From Eutreptiella sp. 'Long Island Sound 2002' (taxonomy: Eukaryota; Euglenozoa; Euglenophyceae; Eutreptiales; Eutreptiaceae): a stretch of 64,000 nucleotides of DNA. Below, piece after piece: positions 20,520 through 32,900 of the stretch. The stretch spans positions 31,834,641 to 31,898,640 of the forward strand of contig OZ038385.1 of assembly GCA_964036045.1 (NCBI GenBank). Direction: 5' to 3'. A program made the position numbers and the translations under genes. Each line of letters starts with the position of its first letter. The stretch's first letter is position 1. The notes beneath the pieces were generated by a model. The model searched no databases, had not been told where the DNA came from, and saw only the letters and a program-made list of their open reading frames with translations.

Positions 20520-21345
20520 AAAAAAAACCCAGAAAATATATTTTTGTACCATTCTGATGGGTTCTCATGTGATAGCGCTTGTGCACAAACTTCACTGAAG
20601 CACCCAGTACCTAAAGTATCATTGAGTCATTGAAATGTCCCAGAAGACGGCACCCCCGGAGGCAGAAAAACTCTTCTCAAGCTCGGTCAGCCCCTGCGCT
20701 TGACACACTGCTTCCCCCAGGGCACCTTCGGTCCCCAGGTATCGAACGTCATCTTGATTACTGGTGTGGTTTGCAATACATTGCATTTTACTTTCCACAA
20801 AATCAATTTTTTTGGCCCAAAAACACGCTCAAAAAAGTACCACGCATGGCGAATTTGTATTTTCTTTGCACAATTTACTTTGATTCATAGTCAACAACAG
20901 GAGGATCAATTTTTCTTCAGCCAAAGCTACAAGGGTGGTCCCTGTCCAACTCGGCGTTATCTGTTGAGTGGACATGCTTCTTGTGCCACCAGTGATATTC
21001 TTGTTTTCGCTTGACACTCTCCATAGCTTTCGGCAAGTGCCCATCATCAGCAATGCTAAAGGATGCACTCTGTGCCACATCTCCAACGTATGTGCTCCTT
21101 TTGTTGAGAATGCAACAACATTAGAAATGATTTCTTGAATCATCAATTAGATTTGCAAGGCTTGTTTAGAGTGCTGAATGCCGGCCCGCATAAACATATG
21201 GCACGATGTGATCAAGTCAAGGGTGCCTGTAATGTCACTCCAGTGTAGTTGCCTGCTTGATTCATAAATTCTACCATCAGTACCTGGCTTTGCAGGGGCA
21301 ATGGACTGCTCCATGCGCGAAGCCTCGCACGAGGAACAGGCCATT

Positions 21346-21377
21346 GTGTAAAACTTCACCTACGGCTCAAATCGTTT
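21346..21377 (+). repeat. 32-bp dispersed repeat, copy 1
   Basis: Begins GTGTAAAACTTCACCTACGG. The same 32 bases occur at 61147-61178. Both are followed by a C-rich stretch with CCCTCTCC or CACTCTCC. Confidence 0.85.
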
Positions 21378-22560
21378 ATCGGGTCGACCCTCTCCAAGCC
21401 CATGCGGCCTCCTCCCTTGCACGTACGCGTAGCACAAGAGGAAGACCACTCACATTCCTTCAACCTCAGTGAGCATCCATCGGGATTGCGAAATCGAAGC
21501 AATCCCTTTGAGGTCTAAACAACAAAGGAAAGAAAGCATGTACAAATGGTCATAGGAACATGTAAAACCTCCAAAACATGTCCCGTTTAGGGTAAGGTGC
21601 AGAAATCAACATAAGTCACAAAGGAAGAGGCATCAAGGCAGGAGAGGGGGGGACAAAGGGAGCCCACTCCCCCACTCAGCACATCCTGGGTAGCCTGATT
21701 CAGGATCCCAAAGGAGGAAGAACAAAACATGCAAAAACAACAAGACATGGGTAAGACCCATTGGCTGTCAGAGCCTACCCTAGTGGGGGGGTTGTCACTC
21801 TCCACTCCCGGCACTACAAGACCCTAGAAGCAGGGGTCTAGTGCCTACACACTGACTCTCCATCCTCTCCGAATATCGCAACTCAAGTTCCCTTGGGGCA
21901 GGAGATAGCCCCACCACACCACCGTAGGGGGGGTGGTGGTCCTGGGTGCCTATAAGACTTAGGCCCCAGAAATTCTGTGGAAAAGATGGTAAAGTGGTAA
22001 ATCGCCCATACCACCTCACGATCCCACATCTCAAAAGGAAACAAGTGTAATTGGGCGTAGTCAAGACCTTCACCCTGACACACGTAGAGGGGCAGGACCA
22101 CACAGGCTGAGAGACCTAGCATGGGAAGCAGGGCACAAAAACAGGCAAAACAAAAAATCAGAGGTTACCCACTTCAACAGACTCTCCCGCCGAGGCAACG
22201 GGAATTCTAAGAGTTTCATGTGGGCACATCCAAAGCGCATCAGTCAAACATTATGCCCACCAGATATCCGAGTCTGTCTCCCTGATAACGTCTCACTGTC
22301 ACAAGTCTGGTAGGCTGCGCACTTTGGTGAAATTCCCCTTAAGTGAAAAACAAGGGAGAAAAGAATGCAAATAATTGCCGCATAGGGTCAGCCCAAGGTC
22401 CAAGGAGTGCATGCACAAAGGATACGGTGAGGAGTTGATTGTCCTAAAGGGGTTGGCCCTGCCTCTCTCTCAGGTTGGAGCAAGGCAACAAACTCCAACA
22501 CCCACTTTTTGAGGTCATTTTTGGGGACCTCAAAAAGGGCTTATGCATACATTCCTGAGT

Positions 22561-23505
22561 CAGATTTGAAGTCCCAATTGAGGTGAAATATGGGTTTGGT
22601 CCGATCCCATAATGGTAGGCCATAACCGAAACTCCTCAAATATTGGGAATTGACACTGATAAGAGGCTATGGGTAAAGTATTGGTCCAAAGCGAGAAGAT
22701 GGCCTAACGTTCCCATGGCCCAGAAGTGACCTCATGAAATTTGGAATTTTCAACAAAATTCCAGGAAAAATTCAAAACAGTGGACTTGCGTACCAGTAAC
22801 CTTCCAGCAAATGCTCGATACAAAGTAGAGAGCACCATTGAAACATAGGAAAAGACCCCAAGGGACCATGTAAAACCACTATCCTATACACTTGGCAGAC
22901 TTGGTTCCACTGGATTGCGTAAGTAATAGAACATACCAAAACAAGTTCAAATGCCCAAGGTAGAAACAATGGGGAGGTCTAGGGTCAAAGAACAAGGAGA
23001 TTTGGCCCAAAGATCCAAAAGAACCAAGTGAATGAAGTGAACAAACAAAATTTGAAATCTCCAAAAGGTTTTAGAGATTGCAATGGTGTGGTAAGCCCCA
23101 AGTGAGCTATAACCAAGTAAAGGCATGCACGTAGGGTGAAAAGTATGCTCGTTCATTAGAATGATCACTCGAGTTAGAACTCAACATGTACATGAAGATA
23201 TGAGTTCGAAGAGTCAACACATGGACTGAGTAAATTTGGGCAATGTGCTAATGATCAAATTTACTATAAGCAGAAATAGGCCAAAATGGCACATCGAAAA
23301 TTAGTCGTAGCGTAAAGACAAAAATGGGCGACGACCTATGGGTACCATATATGGATAGTAGGGAACATGGAGACCAGAAATGATCGAAAGTGTGACCAAA
23401 AACTCAAAAGCCGTGGATCTCCATGCTCACCACAAGTGAACACATGAAAAATATAAAGTTCAAGATGCAATCACTAAAATTCATGTGTGGCCCTATGTAC
23501 AATGA
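22561..23505. repeat. Left copy of the long duplication flanking element D (AT-rich repeat)
   Basis: 945 bp beginning GTCAGATTTGAAG and ending TACAATGA at the (GGTA)4 of element D. The matching copy is 52694-53637 (944 bp), also seen as 47307-47706 before element E interrupts it. Divergence is about 6-7% by eye over the first 260 bases. No gene is seen in it. Confidence 0.65.
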
Positions 23506-23521
23506 GGTAGGTAGGTAGGTA
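23506..23521 (-). repeat. Element D 3' tail, (TACC)4
   Basis: Four GGTA units on plus, directly after TACAATGA of the AT-rich repeat. Confidence 0.85.
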
Positions 23522-23606
23522 TCGTCGGGAGCTCGGGATGCCTCCTTTGACAATGCAGGAAGAAGATCGTACCAAGGGGACGTCATGTCCCTCCCACTGC
23601 CCTATG

Positions 23607-24041
23607 TCAGGTGCCTCTTGAGCCGCTCCCGCATGGGCTTGGGAAGGCATTGTTGCGGCCACCCGGTCCATGTGTCCCAGGTGGGAGGGTGTCCCCACAT
23701 GTGTCCATGGGTAGGGCCACATGCCCCCTCCTTTGGGCGGCAGCTCTGGGGGCTGCCCAGCTGTGTGAAGTATCTCTCACCACAAGGGGTATTGCTCCCG
23801 CTTGTCTACGGTACGACCGCCTCACCCTTGTAGCTTGAGTTGCGGGGCCACTCTGCCTGGCAGGCGACCCCCACCTGGACTGTGTACCGGCTCGCCTGTC
23901 ACCGGTTGCTTCCATGGCTCCGGGTGACGTTTGCCATGGTCCCCGATGCAGCCTGGCCGGGCTCGGACCAGTGGCCTTGGAGTACCGCTCCTGCCCCTGG
24001 CCCGGTGAGTCGGACGGCTCGCCCCAGTGTGTCCAACCCAT
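23607..24041 (-). CDS. 144-codon ORF in the 3' region of element D
   Basis: Counterpart of 14098-14532 and 58897-59331, same length and frame, differing by scattered residues. Function unknown; possibly only conserved non-coding DNA. Confidence 0.3.
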   Translation of the reverse strand: MGWTHWGEPSDSPGQGQERYSKATGPSPARLHRGPWQTSPGAMEATGDRRAGTQSRWGSPARQSGPATQATRVRRSYRRQAGAIPLVVRDTSHSWAAPRAAAQRRGHVALPMDTCGDTLPPGTHGPGGRNNAFPSPCGSGSRGT

Positions 24042-24089
24042 GGGGTGTTGGTTCTTTCCTGTCCCTCGGCCGCCCTACGTGTACGCAGT

Positions 24090-24690
24090 GTCCCGGGCCT
24101 CTTGGTTCCTGTTCACCGGTGTGCTCGCGTGGTTTGTTGTGTTGTGTCTGCGGTGTCCTGGGCCACTTGGCTCCTGTTCACCAGTGCGCCCGCTCGGTGT
24201 GGCGTGTTTCGTGTGCGGCGTCCCGGGCCCCTTGGCTCCCGTTCACCGGTGTGCCCGCTGGGTGTGTTGTGTTGTGTGTGCGGTGTTCTGGGCCACTTGG
24301 ATCCTGTTCACCGGTGCTCCCGCTCGGTGTGTTGCTTTGGTTGCGCGATGTCCTGGCCCACTTGGCCCCTGTTCACCGTTGTGCCCGCGCCCTTTGTTGT
24401 GTTGTGTCTGCGGTTTCCTGGGCCACTTGGCTCCTGTTCACCGGTGCGCCCGCTCGGTGTGTTGCTTTGCGTGCGCGGTGTCCTGGGCCACTTGGCTCCT
24501 GTTCACCAGTGTGCCTGCTCTATCTTTTGTTTTGTTTGTGCGGTGTCGTGGGCCCCTTGGCTCCTGTTCAGCGGTGTGACTGGCGGTGGTGTCCCGTCCC
24601 TTTGTTGCCCTCGGTGCACGTGCGTGTGGGGTGTCCTGGCCCTCGTGGCGCCTGTTCACCGGTGTGCGTGCTGTGTGCGGTGCGCGTGTG
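24090..24690 (+). repeat. Degenerate 65-bp array near the 3' end of element D
   Basis: Unit starts at 24090, 24155, 24220, 24285, 24350, 24415, 24480 and 24545, exactly 65 apart, then one irregular unit. Units are more diverged than in A and B (CACTTGG in place of TCCCGG). From 24691 to 25282 no gene is seen; there is a T run at about 24738-24751. Confidence 0.85.
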
Positions 24691-25282
24691 CCGTTGGTGG
24701 TTGTGTCCCTCTTCCTCCCCCCCTAATTTTTGTTGTTGTTTTTTTTTTTTCTTTGAAATGGAAAAAAAGAAGGGCGCACGTACACTGCAGGCAGAGGCAC
24801 GGGCAGCTGGTGCAGCGGTGCAATAGTGTTGTGTCCTATGGCGTGTGTCGTCGGTACCTTGGCGGCGGTCGCGCCCCAGGGGTGCAGCTCGCGCGTCCTG
24901 ATGTACACGGGTATGGGTCAGGGTGGGTTTGGTTAGGTGCCTTGTTGCTTCTGGTGCTGGTTGGTTAGGCGGCTGTGTGGGCTGTGGGTGTGGGCTGTGG
25001 CAACGTTGCTCCCTCGGCGCGCCTGGTTAGGAGTCAAAGGTTAGCGGTTTTGGGGTGTGGCTTGGGTTTGATTTGTGTTGGGGCTTTGGCTGGCTTAGGC
25101 GGTTGTGACGGTAGCGGGCTTGGGTTCGGTGCCTTTGGGGGTAGCGGTGCCCGTTGGCGTGTGCGTTGGCGTCCTTTGGCTTCCGGTTCGCTTGGTGTCT
25201 TCTGGGCGGGGCATGGCGTGGCGCCCCGCGGCGGTGGTTTGCTGGGTAACGGGGTTAGGTGGCGGCGCCGCTGGCTGGGGGG

Positions 25283-28200
25283 TCAGGCGCGTCGTGCTGT
25301 GTGGCGCGCAGGGCTCCTGGAGTGCTGTGGGTGCCGCCGGTGTCGGTGCGCCGACGCTAGTGGGGTTGGAGGGGGTGTGTGTGTGCGGGGCTGGGCTTTG
25401 GGTGATGTCTCGAAGGCGATGCCGTCTGGCTGTGTCTCCTGGAGGGTCTCCCGCAGGCGCCAGAAGACATACGGATGGTCCTGGGGCGCGGGGAGGTTGC
25501 GGGGGTGGACTCCCAGGGGGTGGAGCGCATGGGCCAGCATGGCTTTCCATGCGGCCTGCGGCATCCACCTCCCCGCTGGCTGGAGGCGGCAGTTCTCCAC
25601 CGACTCCTTGCGGGGCCGGTGGACCAGGCCCTCGAGGGAGGGCTCTGCCCGGGCCCACTTTCGCAGCTCCCAGAGCTGCGTGTGGGTCCAGCGCCGCCAC
25701 CACTGTCCCTGGGCGGGGCCGCGGTCTTGGGCGGAGGAGTGGGCGTGGGTGGCTGTGACGGGGTCGTTGGGACTGGTGGCTGTGGCGGGCCTGGGGGAGT
25801 CCTCGTAGTCCTGTGCCATGGGGGTGTGCGGGGAGTGGGGGCGCGAGCGGATGTGGACTCGCGGGTATGCGCGCACGGTCTCCGTCTCGGGGTTGGGTTG
25901 GGACTCGCGGCGGCGGCGGTAGCGGGGCATGCGCTGTATGTGGGCTGACATCGAGGGTTGGTAGGGGGGCGGAGACGCTGCTGGTGGACCCTGGCGTCGT
26001 TCGTGTCCGGTCATGGGCGGTCTGTGGGCCTGGGGTGCGGGCTTTGAGAGGTGGCGGGACGAGGTGCGTCACGCTTGGGCCGCAGCGCGCTCCGCCATGA
26101 AGGTGGTGGCGGTGGCGTCCGTGACGGTGGGGGGGCGCTGTGCTGGGCGCTGCTGCCTCCGGGCCTGGGATGGCTGGGGCTGAATGTCATAGAGGACGTC
26201 CTCGGGGGGTCGGGCTCGCGCTGCCATCGTGGCGCCGGGCTTGGGCTTGGGCTTGGGCTTGGCTGCGGGTTGCGGCCGCAGCGCGCCGACGGGTTTGGGC
26301 GGCTGCTTGGCGGCGGTCTTGGGTTTCGGCCGGGCTGCGGGCGCGGGCCTCGTCAGGGCGTGGGCCTTGGCGGCGGCGGGGTTGCTCGCGGTGGGGACGG
26401 GTTTGAGGGCCCGTTTGGGAGGTTTCCCCCGCGGTTTGGGGGGTGGAGTGCTGGATGAGGACGTGGTGGTGGTGATGCACGAGGTAGTTGTGGTGGTGGA
26501 GGTTGTGGAGTCGGAGGCGGAGGGCCCTGGGCTGCGGGGGCGGGCGTAGGATGCTTGGTCCTGCGATTAGTGAGAACCAGGGTGCGGGTTCGGGCACGGG
26601 ACGTGTGCGCGCACTTTTCCTGGTGACCTGTGGGTGCTGGTGCTGGTGTAGGTGCATGTGGCGGTGTGGTGGCGTTGTCTCGGCTGTGCGGGCACGTGGG
26701 TTACCCGGGGGGTGTCCAAATCTGCTCCAGGAAGGTGCAGGTGTGTTTGCTGGAGGTAGTCGAGGATGCGGAAGAAGCATCGCTGGATGCCGGGCATGTC
26801 CTCCTCTGTGAGGTGGGGGTAGTTTTGGGTGGGGGTGGGGAACCCGGCCACAGCAGCGCCATGAGGCGGGCTGCCACCATGTATGGGCAGAGTTGTAGGG
26901 AGGTGGGGCGTGGGGCGGTGGGTCCCCTGCGGTTCGGGGGGGCCTCCCTCTGTTGGGGGCGCAGTGTGACCTTCCACAGCCACCGGTCCGCGGGGATCCC
27001 CCAGGTCTCTTGGGTCCACTTGGCAAGGCAATACATCGCCCTACCAAGGCCCTGGTTGCCGCTGCGGATGGAGAGCAACGTGTCAAGGGACTTGCGTTCC
27101 CCCATTCCCCAGAGGTGGGGATCGTCCGGCTCGTCCCCCCTGGTGTACGTGTCGAGGCCTGGGTTGTGTGGGGGGGGGGCGTAGTCGGCGGGGAGGAGGG
27201 AATCGCTGCCGTGCACCACCCAGTGGTCAGTTGGTGCGTGGTAGTGGGTGATGGAGAGGGTGTAGTGCAGATTGTACATGAGGGTCATGTACGTGGAGGA
27301 GGCTGGCTGCTGGTCTTCGGGGGTGGGGACGTCCCCCGGGACGTGGTGCCGCAAATTGCTCAGGGAGGCCATCCGAGCTACCCATGTTTCCCGCTCTCAC
27401 TCTTTGGTGTCGCTGGGGCTGGCGCTGGGTGGAGGGTGGGCCATGTTGGGCTTGCGGTAGCGGGTGCAGCCCGGGGTGTCCACCCGCTCCGGCACGGGGT
27501 GTCCCACTAGGTGTCGCCCCCAGTCGATGGGGGGCACCCAAATTCGGTCCCCCGTGGGGGGCGGGGTCTCGCCGTCTGGGGTGGCGAGTGGGGGGCGGTT
27601 GTGTCGGGCGACGTTGGGGAAGGCGTCGAAGAGGAGCTCGAACGCCTTCCCCCAGGGTGGCCCCCTGGACCAGGGTGACCGCCCGGATGCGCTGGGTGGT
27701 GCTGGAGGTGTGGAGGCGCAGCACCTCCTGGTCCCTGAGTCCTCGGAGGTGCTGCCGTACCGCTGCGGGGTTGTGCAGGGCGTAGGGTTGGGCCGGTGCG
27801 GCGGCTGGTGGTGCGGGTTGTGATGGGGGGGGTGGTGTGAGTTGGGGGGGGTGGTCGTCGTTGTCGCGTGTGGGGTCCGGTGATGGGGATTCTTGCGGCG
27901 GCCGCGGGAGGGGGGACTCGCGGTGGTGTGTGTCGGCGGGGGCATCGCCATCAATCGGCTGGTGGGGGCTGCTGCGTGTTGCGTCTGTGGCCTGGTCTTG
28001 GGGGGGGGGGGGCGGGGGGGGGTGGTGTGGGGGTGGCACTGCTGGTGTAGGGGGGGGCGGGGCTGGGTGCTGCGCCGGCTGGGGGTCTGGGTGTCCCTGT
28101 GGGTCGCGTGGGTGTTGCGTGTGCGCCCCGTGCCGTCCTTGTGGTTCCCCGCTGGTTGCGGTGTCGAGGTGTTGGTGGGAGGCGGCCGCATGGGCGTCCG

Positions 28201-29880
28201 GGTTGGGCTGCGGTCCGGGGGTAATGGGTGGCTGCCGGTGGATGGTGCTCGCTGGTATGGGGTGCGGGTGGGGGGGCTGCTGGTGGTGGTGGGGTGCTCC
28301 TTTTAGGCCCTGGTGTTGCCGGTGTGCGTGCGCGGCTCCCCGCGGGTCCATGGGGGTGTACGGTTGTCCGTATGTCGTGAGCCCGTGTAGTGGGGGTGGT
28401 AGGTGGTGCTGGATCGCGTGGTGGTGGTGTTGAGGGTGTGTTGGTTGTGGGTGGTACCCCGGCGTTGGCGGGTGCGGTGGTAGGGGCTGGTGATGGTGCT
28501 ATACGTGATGGCATGGTGCAGTGAGGTGTGCCGTGTGGGGTGGTTGGTCCGTGGGGCCCGGTTGTGGTGGGGCGTGGTGGGGATGTAGCTGGCGGGGGTC
28601 GCCGTAGTATTGGGGCATCGGGGCGTAGGGGCTGGGAGTGACGGGGGTGTGGTTGTGGTGTTGGTGGTGCCGTGTCCCCTGGCTCTGCGTGTATGGTGAT
28701 CCTGGCATGGCGTCGACGTGTGTGGGCGGTGGCTGCTGGCTGGGCTGCTGGGTTAGGGTGCTGTGGTACGGTGGTGGCGGTGGGCGTTGCTGGGGGCGGT
28801 GCTGTTGGTGTGCTCCGGGGGTCTGGGCGTGGGGTGGCGCGGCGTGGCTGGACCCGGGCCCTGGTCGGGGCGCCGCGCCCTGCTGGCGGGTGCGCTGGCG
28901 GGCCCGCTGACCTGTCTTGGTCTTCTTGGCCTGGTGGGTGTCGGAGGCGGGTGAACCCCCCTGTCCCCGTGGGGGCGACGGGGAGCAAGCGTGCCAGCGA
29001 TGCGCCTCTCTGAGGCGTGCCTCGAGGCCTCTGACGTAGGCGCGCTGGCCCGCGGGGTGCATCCGCGTGGCGGTGCCTTCGTCGGGGGCGGCCAGGTGGG
29101 CGTCTTGAAAGGACGCCCAGCCCTCCGGTGGCCTCAGCTGTGCGGGATGGGGGGGATGCGCCGGGTAGATGAGTGCGCTGAGTGGGTAAGGCGTTCCTTT
29201 CCGCCGGCCGAGGGCGGTGTTGAACCGGCGGCAAGTGATTCGGAGGTAGGCTGCTATCTCCTCTGGTGCCGTGTCCGCCCACGCTTCTGGCGTCGGGGTT
29301 GCTGCTGTGCAGGGCCGGGAGCTGTGGGTCTGGGAGGTGCAGGTCATGGTGGTGGAGGTATGGGGCGAGGAGGACGTGGCGGGCCGCCACGTTCAAGCCG
29401 CCCCCGCTGTGGCCTAGGGATGGGCTGTGGGGGGGCAGGGGTGTGCTGCCCGTGGCCATGGCTATGGTCCATGCGTGGTCCGCCGCGTCCGCCACGTAGT
29501 ATCCTCCCAGGTGGTCCGGGAGGGCGTCGGTGAGTGGCCCGAAGAGGCTGGGGTGGCTGGCGGGGGGGGGGGGCGCGGCTGGAGCCGCGGGCCCTGCGCG
29601 GTGGTGGGGGTTGAGGTCCCCGCAGTGGGGACAGTGGGTGAGGCGGTGTGCGGCTCCCAGGCAGACCCAGTGGTCTGGGTTGCAGGGTAGAGCCGCTTGC
29701 GGTAGCCGCTGGCGTACGCAGAGGGGGCATGCGGTGGAGGGCGGCTGGCGGTACCAGTGGAGGGACGGTGGCGTGGGTGATTGGGGGCTGGCGGCGCGCG
29801 CATGCTGGTGGGCGTGTGTGCAGTGCTTGTGGTGCCCGTGTGTGCCGTGCCGGTGTTGTGCCCGGTGGATGGTGGTTAGG
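25283..29880 (-). pseudogene. Element D ORF3: RING-like, proline-rich protein, frameshifted
   Basis: A long coding trail follows ORF2 on the same strand and switches frame several times. At about 29.7 kb there is a Cys/His cluster CPLC-X11-C-X3-H-X2-C-X5-H-X3-CPHC, reminiscent of a RING or B-box finger. Then come blocks such as HLGGYYVADAADHAWTIAMA (about 29.5 kb), EEIAAYLRITCRRFNTALG (about 29.25 kb), AVRQHLRGLRDQEVLRLH (about 27.75 kb) and STYMTLMYNLHYTLSITHYH (about 27.27 kb). A C-terminal domain with WWRRWTHTQLWELRKWAR and MPQAAWKAMLAHALHPLG lies at about 25.7-25.5 kb. The last domain recurs in the ORF of element E. Long Pro/His/Gln-rich linkers separate the blocks. Function unknown. Only the coding trail, not exact ends, is reliable. 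Confidence 0.55.
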
Positions 29881-29925
29881 CGTGGTGGGGGTCCCGTTTT
29901 GGGTGGTGTGTCGTGGGGTAGGTTC

Positions 29926-32900
29926 TCACGGTTGGTAGAACAGGAGTTTGAGGAGGTGGGCTTGGTCCGTGTGGGGTAGGGTGGCTGCATGCTGCAGGTA
30001 TTTGTGGGTGCGGCATGTGAGCTGCTCCGCTGTCTTGGCAACGCCCGTCCGTTGCATGTGCGCCGCCGTGGCCTGGGGGTCCTCCGCGTGGGTGCGTAGC
30101 AAGGTGCAGACGGCAGTGGGGACGAGTCCCCTGCGGACCGCCTCGAGTACCTCCGTCTGCTTGAGGACGGTGGTGAGTTGCTGGGTTGCCGGGGACCGCG
30201 TCAGCCATCCGGCGTGCTGTGCGATGGTGTGGGTCCGGTTCCAGTCTGTGAGCGTGTCCAGTCCTCTGTACAGGGGGCACACCTTGAAGTGGTTCCAGGT
30301 TTCTTCTTCCGCGTGGCCACAGATGCCTTTGGTGTATCCTGCGGGGACGTGGATCGAGCGGCGTGCGTACCATCGGTGTTATCGGGTGAGGAGGGGAAGC
30401 TGTTCGAGGGCGAGTTGGAGTCGGAGTTTTTGTGGGTGTGCTGGGAGGCTATCCGGGCGCAGGGCGGAGTAGTAGAGGGGGGGGTGGAAGGAGTCTTTGA
30501 GGCGTCGGAGGAGTTTGGTGTTCGCTGGGTGGCCCAGTGTGGTTGCCAGCTCCTGGATGGGTGTGGGGTAGTGGTACTGCTTGTCTCGATCTGTGTACGG
30601 CGTGTCCTCGGGTATCCGTTGGGGGGGCTGTGTGGCCGAGGGGATCGGGGGTAGGTGCTGCAGGTGGCTGTGGTGTGAGGTGTCCAGTCGTACGTGTTCG
30701 AGCCCTGGGTTGTGGCTGGTGCTCTGGTGTTTGGCCTGCGTGTCTGCGCGTCCATTGCCGTATGCGTAGCGGTTTGACTCTTGTTTGACGATCCGTAGGG
30801 CGTCCTGGGGGTGCATGCCCCTGAAGGCCATCCATAGCCCCAAGGCTTGTGTGGTGAGGCGGGATTCGAGTGCCTTGTGGAGGGGCAGGTCCGCGAGGCG
30901 CCTGGTGAGGTGGATGTCGACCATGGCGTCCACGACTACCCAGATGTTGCGGGGCCGGATCGTTGCGGGTGGTGGTGTGGCGGTGACGGCGTCTGCCAGG
31001 GTGCGCATTTCGCCGTGGGAGGACGCCTGAAAGATGGTGGCCCCGGTGTGGTGTTCCACGTGGAGGCCGTCCGCGTGCCGGGTGATGCGCACGGAGGCAC
31101 AACCGACCGTGGGGGTGCGTTGCTGGGTGCCGGATGTGCCAGTGAAGTAGATGATGTCAGTGTCGCTGGGTATGGGTAGGCAGGCAATTGCTGTGGCGTG
31201 ATAGACGTAGACGCGGTTCCCTTGGGCGGTTCTGGTGGTGATTGGCATGGGTTGCAGTAGCGGCGCTGCATAGACGCCTATCCCCTGGGTGATGATGGCC
31301 TGGGCTCGTGGGGTGAGGCGGAGGAGGCCTCTGTCTGGGTGCCCCTGGGTGATATACGCGTACATCAGGTGGAAGAGGTACCCCGTATTGGGGTGGAACC
31401 TCTGGCACGTGATGGTCTGTCGCCGCTCCTTGTCGTCTTTGTAGCCGCGGAGGGTGGGGCATTTGTGCTGTAGGGGGCGCATGGGTGCCTCCTGAGGTCC
31501 TGCGCGGTGTGGGTCGCAGCGGTCGTACTCTATGGCCACGCTTTCTGGGTCTGCCCGCTCGTTGGTGAACGTCCACATCACCGTGGGTGTTCGGGTCCAG
31601 GCTACGTGCGCCGGGTGGTCTGGGGGTACCGTGTGAAACCAGGGGGAGAGCCATGCCTGCTGGTCGGCGGTGGCAGCGGCGGCCGGGTCGTGGTAGTGGG
31701 TGGAGATGAGGTGCAGCAGGGGCCATGGAGTGTCGAGGGCTGCCGGGCCGCAGTGCCAGCACGTGCGTGATATGACCTGGTTACTGTGTCTGACTGGTGG
31801 TACATCGGTCTCCGGTGCGTTGTGTTTGGGGATGGACCAGGGAGTATGGTGTCGCTGGACAGTGCGGGTAGCGTGTTTGTGGCCGTTTGGTGCTAGTAGC
31901 AGGATGGTGGGTGGTTTCCAGCCTTTGGCTGACGGGGTGGGCTCTTTCCGTGTCGTGCTGCTGTCGTTGGGGATCTCGTGCTCGCTCGGGCGGGGCCGAG
32001 GGAGCTGGTGCTGGAAAGCCTTGTACGCCGTGTCGATCTCCTTTGGCCCCGGCATGTCGCGCCCTGCCTTCGTAGCGCATGCGCGGAGGTACGCTTGGAA
32101 GACGCGGCGTGCTGGCCATTGTCGGTCAGAAAGGAACAGGGCGTGTTGGGCGTCGCACTGGGCCATGTCCTTCATCTGCGTTCGGGTAATATACACTATG
32201 GTGATGGTGGCCCCCACGAGGTGCAGGGTGTCCACCTCGCCTGCCGGGTGTCGGTGGATGTCGGTGTGCGTGGCCACGAGTAGCCCCTGTTGATCGCAGT
32301 GGTGGTTCGTCAGGATGGTGTGCATGTGGTACGCTAGGAGGAGTTGTAGCTGGGCCCAGATGCCAGTGCCCACGGAGGTGGAGACGCCGTGTTGCGCCAG
32401 TATCCACCGGGGGCAGGTGTTGCGGGCCATTTGCGCTTCTTTTATGCGTATGGCTGCCGCTTTGGGAACCTCGGGCTGGTGGTTGTGTGTCACCCTGTGT
32501 AGGGGGTGCGCTGCGTGTTTGGCATAGGCCATGTCGACCAGGGCGATTGTATTGTCAACGTAGTAGCGCCAGTGGGCCATCATGGCCTCCTTGGGGAAAG
32601 ACGAGGGCCAGCCTCCGTGTTGCGCCCATGCCTTCGTCACTTGCTGTCAAGCGTTGTGTAGGGCGTCTTGGGGGTGCGGGAGGTGCAGGGCTTGGTACCC
32701 GATGGCCGCGTTGAGCACTGCTTCCATGAAGTAGGCCAGGCCCTGCTTAGACAGGAGGTCCCCCCTGGCAATTTAGGGTAGCCGGGCGAGGCGCCCTTCC
32801 AGCTTGCTTGGGAGTGTGATGTGGTGGTGCCGCGTGGCCTGTGTGACTCCCAGGTGGACTGTGGTGTCCTCCAGGTGTAGGGGTTCGCCTTTCCGGATGT

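Larger units (their letters stand above)
20354..22560. other. Mixed intergenic DNA, no gene seen
   Basis: Moderate GC content with short frames on both strands, none resembling a protein I know. It contains the fifth palindrome, its degenerate copy, and one copy of a 32-bp dispersed repeat (21346-21377). Confidence 0.5.
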
